This document shows positions 8,564 through 16,192 of a stretch of DNA of 57,892 bases, in pieces. How positions within the stretch are numbered: position 1 is the stretch's first letter; each line of letters opens with the position of its first letter. The notes beneath the pieces are model-generated. The model searched no databases and had not been told where the DNA came from. It was given only the letters and a program-made list of their open reading frames with translations. The DNA is from Paracoccaceae bacterium (GTDB lineage Bacteria > Pseudomonadota > Alphaproteobacteria > Rhodobacterales > Rhodobacteraceae), in NCBI GenBank assembly GCA_017510335.1, contig JAFWNM010000035.1, forward strand, positions 1 through 57,892, read 5' to 3'. The position numbers and the translations under genes are program-made.

Positions 8564-11500
8564 TCAGACCAGATGCTGTTCAAAGCCCAGAATATTCGCG
8601 GCCGAGACGCCCGACAAATCGCCTATGGCGTTGAATTGCGCATAAGCGGCGCCGGAATTGGTGTAGACGTTTATATTCGTCCCATCGAAGCTGACGGCCG
8701 TAAGCACCGCATCGGTTCCGTCACCGATCAGAAGATACAGGTCATCCCCCGCATTCAGGCCGGTCAGGCCCGAAAGTGCGGCTTCGATCGTGGCATCGGC
8801 AAAATCAGCAACAGCCGTGGTAAAGACCAAAAGCCCCACATCTGCGCCCACTGCCCCGCTTGTGATAATCTGGAAGTCAGACCCTTCACCGCGCAGGGCA
8901 TCTTGACCGAAGGTATCAAACGCGAGTGAGAAGCGGTCCGCAAGCGGGCCACCCAATGTGAAGCCGGTTATGGTGTCAAACCCGTTGGCGCTGGAACTTG
9001 CTTCGAACAAAACAGTGTTCACACCAGGCGCCGACATGTCGATCATGTCATTGCCGCCACGACCACGAATGATAGTGTCGATGTTATGGGCGTCAATGAT
9101 GTCGTCGTTCTCTGTCCCGATGATGCTGACCGATGGACCAAGGTTCGTGGTCGTATAAACAGGTTCCGGCTGCCCCTGGAAGGTCAGTTGTTCCGCGGTT
9201 TCAACGAAATGCGCGCTGTCATCGCCTGAGATCCTGATCGTGATGATCCCGCCGTTCAGGACGTCCATCAGCCCGAACCTGATAAGTTCTTCATCCTCCA
9301 GGTTGTCAAAGCCGCGCAACGACCCGCCCGCGAATGAAAACACGCCGTCATCCGAATTCGACAAACCAAGCTGAGAGATATTGAAGCGGTTTGTCTGGAA
9401 GGTATCGGTTGTCAACGCCGATGGGATGACGAAAGCATCCAGATCCAGGTCGCCAGTTACCGGGTTGAAACTGACAGTGAATTCCGCCGTGTTCAGCACC
9501 GAACCACTGACCGCGTCCATGTCTACCAGCACGTCGAACGCAATGGTGCCTGCCCCGCGCGCCCCGTCCAGAACGAATATCGCTGCCGCCTGATAACCGA
9601 CAGCGGAAGCGGTTTCCTGAACCGTTCGGTCAGAGGCGTTTGCGACAACAAAATCCAACGACAAAACCTGCTCTGCGGTCAATGTCGGTGTGGGAATTGT
9701 CGTGGTCCATGTGCCATCAGCAGCGACTGTTGCAGTTCCCAGTTCCGCGTTGCCATCGCCCAGAATGCGGACCTCTTGCCCCGCTTGCACGCCGCGCGTG
9801 GTGCCCGAAAATTCAAGCGTTGCACCAAGATCCGCGATGATCAGCGCGCCATCTTCGCCAAATGGGTTCACCGTAATCTGGGGCGGTATATTCGTCGAGA
9901 TCCCAAGATCGGCGGTGGCTGTGGCCGGGTAGCTGCCGCCGGGCACAGATGCGGTCAGGGTGAAGCTGGCCTGATCTGCGGCACCTTGCACAGCGGCGGC
10001 GGGCACAGATGTTGTCCAGCTGCCATCGACCTGCACTTGCGCGGTAACGCTGAAGGTTGCGGGGTCGTCACCACTGGTGATTGTGACGGTTGCGCCTTCG
10101 GCCACGTCTGTGGTGGTGCCGGAAATGGTGAACCCGTTTTCGAATTCATCAAGTCCAAGAACAAAACTTGCAGCGGGTGCGGCAATCGTAACGGTGGGTG
10201 CCGTCGCGCTGGCGGAGTCGGTGGTTTCATTTCCCGCGCGGTCCCGGGCGCTGGCACCGACAGAAACCGTGGCGCCCGGCGCTGCCACAGGCAGATCGCC
10301 AGTTGCGATGGCGGTGCTCCATGACCCGGCAGATACGGGCACAGTGATGGTTTCACTGCCGAGTGTGACAACCACTTCATCAACGTCTGTGGATGTGGTG
10401 CCGGACACAACAAAACCGTCCTCTGTGACGGCTGTTGTGACGGTCAGCGCAGGGGCGTCAGTGTCGCGTGTCACATCGACGTCGCGGGTGACCAATGTGC
10501 CGCCAATATCGCTGGACGCGGTGATGGTATACTCCCCATCAGTCGCGGGCAGGTCAGCGGCAAGGAATGTGGTGCTCCATACACCTGTATCATTGTCGGC
10601 CGTCACGATGACCGGCGCGATACCCGGAAACGTGACAGTGACAGGATTGCCCGGCACAGCGACGCCCGACACTGTCAGGTCGTTCATGTCGGCCACGTCC
10701 TGCGCGTTGATGAAGCTGCCATCCGCTGGCGCGGTAATGGCAAGCGCGGGTTGCGAAAAGTCCGTTTCGCTGGTGATCGGGGCGGTCGCGTCGCTGTTAC
10801 CGGCGTTGTCCGACACAGCGGCGGATATCGTCACTTCGGTTTGGTCGGCCAGCGCGTCAATGACACCACTTGGGACCAGTGCAGACCATGTTCCGTCTGC
10901 CGCCACTGTGCCGGTATATGTGTCGCCGTCGAATGTGACGGTCACTTGGCGGTTTTCTTCCACCCCTGTGGTCGTGCCCGTGATGGTAACGCCGGTGAAG
11001 GTGTTTACAGTTTCAATCGTCACCGGGTTGATGGTGATTTCTGCTGTAAAATCCGTGGCAAGGGTTGTGGTGGCCTGTATGGCAGCGTTGCCGGCGGCAT
11101 CGGACACATCTGCGGTGACCGGCAGGCTTGCGCCATCTGCCAGACCGACCAGGTCTGCGGCAGGCACGGTCACTGACCAGGCGCCGCCCGCGACATTGTC
11201 GGTATAGGTGGTGCCGTTGAAGGTAATGCTGACCTGTTGGCCATTTTCTGCGCCGGGGGCCGTGCCGGAAATGACCAGATCTTCGCCCTGTTCCTGCGCG
11301 TTAAGAACATTGTCGGCAGAAATTGCGTTTATGGAAATCGTGGGCGCAATAGTGTCGATGGCCAAACCCACAGTCGCATCGGGTGCGACCTGTATCGTGT
11401 TCAGTTCCGCACTGGCAGTGATGGTATATGTCCCGTCCGCAGGCAGATCGCCCGAAGCCACAGTCACAGTCCATGCGCCGCCGGAAGTGGCAGTTACAGA

Positions 11501-13117
11501 CGGGAATGCGGTGCCGTTGATGCTGACCGTCACGGTCGCCCCCGGCACAGTCGTTCCCGAAACTTCCAGGTCTGTGGCTGCGGTGGTCGCGTTCAGCGTC
11601 AGGTCATTGGCGGGTGTATCAATTGCCAAGGCAGGTGGCGTGAACACGGCGGGAACGCTGGCAGTTGCAGTTCCGGCGTTTCCGGCCACGTCACTGACAG
11701 TTGCGGACACAGCAACGCTGCTCACGCCCGCATCGCGCAGACCGGCAAGAACAGATTGCGGAATGGTCACCGACCAGTTGCCCACACTGTCAAGCGGACC
11801 TGCATTATAATCAACACCCGCGAAGGTAACCGTGACGTTCTGCCCAGCCTCTACCCCGGCGCTGCCGCCTGTTATGGTCAAATCAAAGAAGCTGTCGGCG
11901 GTGGACAGGTCGCTTATGGCATTGATGGTTATGTCTGCCGTAAAATCGGTGGCGAAGCTGTCAGTTGCGGGTGCCACCACGGCGTTCCCCGCCGCATCGG
12001 ACACAGTGGCGCGCACCTGATAGGCGGTGTTGTCGGCCAGACTACCCGCCGCGATCTGCACACTCCATTGTCCGCCAGTGACAATGCCTGTGCCGGTGGC
12101 AACAACATCATTGTTGATGTCCAGCACGTCAACAGTCACAACCTGCCCGTTTTCAGCGTCTGTCGTGCCCGTCACCACAAGGCCGGATGCCTGTTCCGCG
12201 GCATTGAGCACATTGTCGGCGCCGGCTACGGCAGTAACGGCGATAACCGGCGGGATTGTGTCGACATTGACCGTCACACTGCCCGAAGCGGTGGTTTCCG
12301 TCACATTCTCGCTGGTGGGGTTGCCCTGGTCGTCTTCGTCCGTGACAGTGGTTGTCCGTTCCACCCGGAAGCTGATGGATTGAACGCCTTGCGCATTGCT
12401 CAGGTCAAGATCGTTGGGGAAGGTGATCTCGCCATCCTGATTGACTGTAACTTCGCGTTCGGGTTCATCGCCAAACTGGATGAACACGCGGTCACCGGAC
12501 TGCAAATCAGGGGTTATGCCGAAGATTTGCTGAAGACTTTGGGGGCTGGACCCGGACACGGAACCGATATTGACAACCGGCAGCGGTGGTGGTGCGGGGA
12601 CCGCGTCACTACCGCCACCCGCAGCAGCAGCAGCAGCCGCCGCAGCGGCAACGCCCACACCTGCCGCGGCAGCGCCTGCACCGCCAACCCCGCCCAAAAG
12701 CCCGCCAACACCAGCGGCAGCCGTTGCCACTGCCGAGGCGGCAACTTCAGCCACAACCTGCGCGGCAGCCTGTGTCACCATGATAGTGCCATTGGCCGAA
12801 ACCTGCACAACAGAGGCATTCACCTGAACGACCTGTCCGTTGGTCAATGTCAGCTGCGCGCTGCCGTCAGCGGCAATCTGCGCGGAACTGACACCTGAAA
12901 TGTCCAGCGCGTTTACCATGGCTTCTGCAGTTTGCGCCTGCGCCAGCAGCGGCAACATAAACACAGAGCTTCCTAGACCAGCCGCCACCCGGCGTTGATT
13001 CTTCAAAATCCAATTCTGGATGTAATTGCGCCGTTCGGCCGCATCGTTTGCTAGTATGCCAGCAGGGTTTGCATCGGATTCAGGTGCATTTTCCAGATAC
13101 GGGACGTGTTTGGTCAT
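8564..13117 (-). CDS. Giant type I secreted adhesin with about nine Ig-like repeats and RTX-like C-terminus
   Basis: This is a 1517-residue surface protein. The N-terminal 60 residues include a short hydrophobic stretch (GLGSSVFMLPLLAQAQ). Next comes a beta-rich segment, then an extreme Ala/Gly tract at about residues 115-175 with a TAAAG motif. From about 280 to 1190 there are roughly nine Ig-like repeats of about 95 residues, each with V-x-G-T-T, a G-x-W-S/T core and A-x-V-S-D-A-A-G-N ends. After these, a 120-residue domain (A-E-F-T-V-S-F-N-P onward) has some cohesin-like features. The C-terminal region holds RTX-type units (TENDDIIDAH, GRGGNDMIDM) and a type I signal-like end. Start: ATG at 13117 preceded by GACGAGG; a TTG 15 nt earlier is less likely. 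Architecture and context fit a LapA/BapA-like biofilm adhesin. A CtrA-like box lies 111 nt upstream. Confidence 0.85.
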   Translation of the reverse strand: MTKHVPYLENAPESDANPAGILANDAAERRNYIQNWILKNQRRVAAGLGSSVFMLPLLAQAQTAEAMVNALDISGVSSAQIAADGSAQLTLTNGQVVQVNASVVQVSANGTIMVTQAAAQVVAEVAASAVATAAAGVGGLLGGVGGAGAAAAGVGVAAAAAAAAAAGGGSDAVPAPPPLPVVNIGSVSGSSPQSLQQIFGITPDLQSGDRVFIQFGDEPEREVTVNQDGEITFPNDLDLSNAQGVQSISFRVERTTTVTDEDDQGNPTSENVTETTASGSVTVNVDTIPPVIAVTAVAGADNVLNAAEQASGLVVTGTTDAENGQVVTVDVLDINNDVVATGTGIVTGGQWSVQIAAGSLADNTAYQVRATVSDAAGNAVVAPATDSFATDFTADITINAISDLSTADSFFDLTITGGSAGVEAGQNVTVTFAGVDYNAGPLDSVGNWSVTIPQSVLAGLRDAGVSSVAVSATVSDVAGNAGTATASVPAVFTPPALAIDTPANDLTLNATTAATDLEVSGTTVPGATVTVSINGTAFPSVTATSGGAWTVTVASGDLPADGTYTITASAELNTIQVAPDATVGLAIDTIAPTISINAISADNVLNAQEQGEDLVISGTAPGAENGQQVSITFNGTTYTDNVAGGAWSVTVPAADLVGLADGASLPVTADVSDAAGNAAIQATTTLATDFTAEITINPVTIETVNTFTGVTITGTTTGVEENRQVTVTFDGDTYTGTVAADGTWSALVPSGVIDALADQTEVTISAAVSDNAGNSDATAPITSETDFSQPALAITAPADGSFINAQDVADMNDLTVSGVAVPGNPVTVTFPGIAPVIVTADNDTGVWSTTFLAADLPATDGEYTITASSDIGGTLVTRDVDVTRDTDAPALTVTTAVTEDGFVVSGTTSTDVDEVVVTLGSETITVPVSAGSWSTAIATGDLPVAAPGATVSVGASARDRAGNETTDSASATAPTVTIAAPAASFVLGLDEFENGFTISGTTTDVAEGATVTITSGDDPATFSVTAQVQVDGSWTTSVPAAAVQGAADQASFTLTASVPGGSYPATATADLGISTNIPPQITVNPFGEDGALIIADLGATLEFSGTTRGVQAGQEVRILGDGNAELGTATVAADGTWTTTIPTPTLTAEQVLSLDFVVANASDRTVQETASAVGYQAAAIFVLDGARGAGTIAFDVLVDMDAVSGSVLNTAEFTVSFNPVTGDLDLDAFVIPSALTTDTFQTNRFNISQLGLSNSDDGVFSFAGGSLRGFDNLEDEELIRFGLMDVLNGGIITIRISGDDSAHFVETAEQLTFQGQPEPVYTTTNLGPSVSIIGTENDDIIDAHNIDTIIRGRGGNDMIDMSAPGVNTVLFEASSSANGFDTITGFTLGGPLADRFSLAFDTFGQDALRGEGSDFQIITSGAVGADVGLLVFTTAVADFADATIEAALSGLTGLNAGDDLYLLIGDGTDAVLTAVSFDGTNINVYTNSGAAYAQFNAIGDLSGVSAANILGFEQHLV

Positions 13118-13502
13118 CGTAAACCTCGTCAATCAAATGGCTAATTTTCAATTTCTTAAGTGACATTTACACAACTTTCGGGACGTGGGAAGAGGGCATT
13201 GCCACAAATTTATTAACTGTGTTGTAGTTAACAACCTTTTAACATTCGCGCGGGCAGCGCAGCGCCATGTCCCCCATGCCCCGGCGATGGAACGCAGTGT
13301 TTTCATTGCGCGCATTCAAAGACCGCCCCCCCAAGGCACCGAGCGCGGCCCGGGGTTTGGCGATCACCTTTTCCCACCCGTCACTGTCGCGGTCTGCAGC
13401 CCCCGCGACGAAAAACCAACAAATTGATCTTGCTTGTATTTTCAATGCGCCCCGCGATACTCTGCCTTCGGTAGGGACTGGAAATAAAGCGGGGCCGGCG
13501 GG
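13118..13502. other. Divergent intergenic region between adhesin and glycosyltransferase
   Basis: This 385-base region has no gene I can support. Its first 130 bases, next to the adhesin start, are clearly AT-rich compared with the rest of the window and should hold the adhesin promoter and the CtrA-like box. The remainder is GC-rich upstream sequence of the glycosyltransferase gene. Confidence 0.5.
13228..13242. promoter_or_regulatory. CtrA-like box upstream of the giant adhesin
   Basis: TTAACAACCTTTTAA is a perfect TTAA-N7-TTAA CtrA consensus and is followed by C as in the extended consensus. It sits in an AT-rich stretch 111 nt upstream of the adhesin ATG on the minus strand and about 260 nt upstream of the plus-strand glycosyltransferase. 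A further TTAA at 13213-13216 could extend it. It matches the position of the box ahead of the exporter operon. Confidence 0.65.
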
Positions 13503-14696
13503 ATGCAGATTGCCTATCTTATGAACACTTATCCCGTAACCTCGGGCACGTTTATCCGGCGCGAAATTGCGGCACTGGAAGCGCAAGGGGTATCCATCCG
13601 GCGGTTTGCCATCCGCGCCTGGGACCAGCCGCTGGTTGACCACGCGGACCGGCAGGAACAGACACGAACCACCTATTTGCTGGCCCCCGGCGGCCTGCGG
13701 CTTGGGGTCATGGCCCTGCAAGAGGCGCTTGGCAACCCGCGCGGTGTTTTGCGGGCGGCGAAAACAGCATGGCGCCTGCATCGCAATGCAGGCAGCGGCA
13801 CATTTGTCCGCCATGCGGCATATTTGCTGGAAGCGGTGCATCTGAAGCGGCTGGCGGGGGGGTGTTCGCATGTGCATGCGCATTTTTCAACCAATACTGC
13901 CGCAGTCGCATTGCTGTGCGCGCGTCTGGGCGGGCCGGGCTATTCCTTTACGGCGCATGGACCGGATGAATTCGTGAACCCTGCTGCAGCATCCTTGGGC
14001 ATGAAGCTTCATCATGCGCGCTTTGCGGTGGCCATCACCGAATTCGCGCGCGTTCAACTGGCGCTGGCGCAGGGGATGGACATATGGCCGAAGCTGCATG
14101 TCGTGCGCTGCGGGGTGGATGTCACGGACCTGCGCCCCGCGCCGCCACCGGACGCTGATGCGCCCTTTGTCTGTGTCGGGCGTCTGTGCGTGCAAAAGGC
14201 GCAGGAATTGATTGTGGCCGCGCTGGCACAGCTGCACCAGACCCACCCCCATGCCCGCGTTGTCCTGATTGGGGACGGGGACACCCGCCCCGCAATTGCC
14301 GCCGCGATTGCCCGCCACGGGCTGGACGCGCATGTGGACTTGCGCGGCTGGGCCGATAACGCGGCGGTCAAGGACGCGCTGGCAAGCGCGCGCGCGTTGC
14401 TGCTGCCCAGTTTTGCCGAAGGGCTGCCCATTGTCATCATGGAAGCGAATGCGCTGGGGCGGCCGGTGATTTCGACCTATATTGCGGGCATCCCGGAACT
14501 GGTGGATGATCAGACCGGCTGGCTGGTGCCCGCTGGCGATGTCGCATCGCTTGCCGGGGCGATGCGCGCCTGCATGGACACTGCGCCTGATGATCTGGCG
14601 AAAATGGGCGCTGAAGGGCGCGCGCGGGTGGAAACGGCGCATGACATCAGCCGCAGCGCGGCGGCATTGAAGGCGCTGTTTGGCAAGTTCGCGTGA
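13503..14696 (+). CDS. Glycosyltransferase family 4 (GT-B fold)
   Basis: The 397-residue protein starts with AYLMNTYPVTSGTFIRREI, the typical N-terminus of GT4 enzymes that build surface or exopolysaccharides. It has the conserved H-A-H-F and F-T-A-H-G-P-D motifs in the first Rossmann half. The second half has V-G-R-L-C-V-Q-K, I-G-D-G-D and the nucleotide-sugar binding motif SFAEGLPIVIMEA (E-x7-E). It is cytoplasmic or peripheral to the membrane, with no signal peptide. Acceptor and sugar cannot be told from sequence. It stands alone, facing away from the adhesin, with the converging small gene 5 nt after its stop. The closeness to adhesin genes suggests a matrix polysaccharide role, which is inference. 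Confidence 0.85.
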   Translation: MQIAYLMNTYPVTSGTFIRREIAALEAQGVSIRRFAIRAWDQPLVDHADRQEQTRTTYLLAPGGLRLGVMALQEALGNPRGVLRAAKTAWRLHRNAGSGTFVRHAAYLLEAVHLKRLAGGCSHVHAHFSTNTAAVALLCARLGGPGYSFTAHGPDEFVNPAAASLGMKLHHARFAVAITEFARVQLALAQGMDIWPKLHVVRCGVDVTDLRPAPPPDADAPFVCVGRLCVQKAQELIVAALAQLHQTHPHARVVLIGDGDTRPAIAAAIARHGLDAHVDLRGWADNAAVKDALASARALLLPSFAEGLPIVIMEANALGRPVISTYIAGIPELVDDQTGWLVPAGDVASLAGAMRACMDTAPDDLAKMGAEGRARVETAHDISRSAAALKALFGKFA

Positions 14697-14701
14697 CGGG
14701 T

Positions 14702-14977
14702 TCAGCCGTTGCCGCGCAGTGCTTCGGGATGGTCCGCAAGAAACTGCTTCAGCGCCGCATATAGCCCGCGCGCCTTGGACAGATCATCGGCATGAAGCGC
14801 CTGTGCAATGTCATCGCAGATCATGCGTTGCACGCGCTGCGGGCCGTGGTGAATATGCATCATGTATTCCCCCATTTCGGCAGCGCTGACCGGGGAAATA
14901 TGCTCATGCTCGGCAATTGCGGCAATCTGCGCGCGCGTCAGGCATGTCATATCCAGAATATCGTTTTCGTTTATCAT
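14702..14977 (-). CDS. Small conserved protein of unknown function, 91 residues
   Basis: I do not recognise the family with certainty. The protein is helical and acidic (INENDILDMTCLTRAQ, then HEHISPVSAAEMGEYMMHIH) with several His and Met residues in the middle, and no signal peptide or membrane segment. The start at 14977 is well supported by AGGAGG 9 nt upstream. It lies between the converging glycosyltransferase gene and the 3-hydroxybutyryl-CoA dehydrogenase gene, in the same direction as the latter with a 90-nt gap, so it may be co-transcribed with it. The His/Met-rich centre could bind a metal, but this is a guess. Confidence 0.65.
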   Translation of the reverse strand: MINENDILDMTCLTRAQIAAIAEHEHISPVSAAEMGEYMMHIHHGPQRVQRMICDDIAQALHADDLSKARGLYAALKQFLADHPEALRGNG

Positions 14978-15067
14978 GGCCAAACCCTCCTCGTGATTTG
15001 GCACAATACCAAATTCCGACGGGTTTTCCTTGTTCCATGTCAAGCAAGCCGGGCGTTGCGCCCCCGC

Positions 15068-15943
15068 TTAGCGCGTGGGCACAGGCGTTTCACCCCGATA
15101 GTCATAGAAGCCACGCTGCGTCTTGCGGCCCAGCCATCCGGCCTCGACATATTTGGTCAGAAGCGGACAGGGGCGGTATTTGGTATCGGCCAGCCCGTCA
15201 TGCAGGACATTCATGATGGCCAGGCAGGTGTCCAGACCAATGAAATCCGCCAGTTCCAGCGGCCCCATAGGGTGATTTGCCCCCAGTTTCAGCGACTCGT
15301 CAATGGATTTGACCGACCCCACACCTTCATACAGCGTGTAGACCGCTTCGTTGATCATGGGCATCAGGATGCGGTTCACGATAAAGGCTGGAAAATCCTC
15401 GGCGCTGGCGGCTGTCTTGCCCAGCTTTTCCACCACGGCCAGCAGCGCCCTGTAGGTTGGTTCATCCGTGGCGATACCGCGAATCAATTCCACCAGTTGC
15501 ATGACCGGCACGGGGTTCATGAAATGGAATCCCATGAATTTTTCGGGCCGGTCTGTGCGACTGGCCAGCCGGGTGATGGAAATGGACGAGGTGTTCGATG
15601 TCAGAATCGTATGCGGCTGGATATGCGGCAACAGGTCTTCGAAAATAGCCTGTTTGATCGTCTCTCGTTCTGTCGCGGCCTCGATGATCAGGTCAGAGGG
15701 GCCAAGTTCGTGCAGTTTGGTGGTGGTGCGAATGCGCCCCATCGCGGCGGCCTTGGCCTCGGCACTGATTTTGTCGCGCGACACCTGCCGTTCAAGGTTG
15801 CCATCAATCAGCGCAACCGCCTTGTTCAGCGCATCTTCGGAGATGTCGTTCATCAGCACATCGAAACCGGCCAATGCAAAAACATGGGCAATGCCATTGC
15901 CCATCTGGCCTGCACCGACAATCCCGACTGTCCTGATGTCCAT
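15068..15943 (-). CDS. hbd: 3-hydroxybutyryl-CoA dehydrogenase
   Basis: This 291-residue enzyme oxidises or reduces the 3-hydroxyacyl-CoA/3-oxoacyl-CoA pair with NAD(P) in short-chain fatty acid or polyhydroxybutyrate metabolism. The Rossmann motif GIVGAGQMGNGIA starts at residue 7. The catalytic His and the following Asn are in GFHFMNPVPVM, and the C-terminal domain has the usual NRILMPMINEA and GPLELADFIGLD segments, ending in G-F-Y-D-Y. Length is typical of stand-alone Hbd rather than of multifunctional FadB. The start at MDIRTVGIV is chosen because the family begins there; the frame stays open upstream without homology. The gene is cytosolic and shares its upstream region with the divergent antiporter gene. 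Confidence 0.93.
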   Translation of the reverse strand: MDIRTVGIVGAGQMGNGIAHVFALAGFDVLMNDISEDALNKAVALIDGNLERQVSRDKISAEAKAAAMGRIRTTTKLHELGPSDLIIEAATERETIKQAIFEDLLPHIQPHTILTSNTSSISITRLASRTDRPEKFMGFHFMNPVPVMQLVELIRGIATDEPTYRALLAVVEKLGKTAASAEDFPAFIVNRILMPMINEAVYTLYEGVGSVKSIDESLKLGANHPMGPLELADFIGLDTCLAIMNVLHDGLADTKYRPCPLLTKYVEAGWLGRKTQRGFYDYRGETPVPTR

Positions 15944-16192
15944 TTTGCGCCCCCGGTTTGCTGCGTCGCGCCGACCATATGACCCCCATGCCCGCCAGCG
16001 CAAGAGCGAATGCCCTGCCCCGCAGCAGTTGCGGCCAATATCCGTCGCTAGGGCGCAAATCGCCAGACGCAGCCGCGCGCTGCGCGATGCCAATTGCCCT
16101 GATCCGATGCAAACAGATCGCGCTGTTCGGGAAATGTCGTCAAAGTGATGCTAACATGTTCGATTAAAGCAATTTTCCCGCTATAAAAGAGT

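Noticed and set aside
11237-12898. A 553-codon open frame on the plus strand opposite the giant adhesin
   Set aside because: The adhesin repeats on the minus strand explain the region. The plus-strand translation shows only Cys/Gly/Arg-rich antisense-like sequence.
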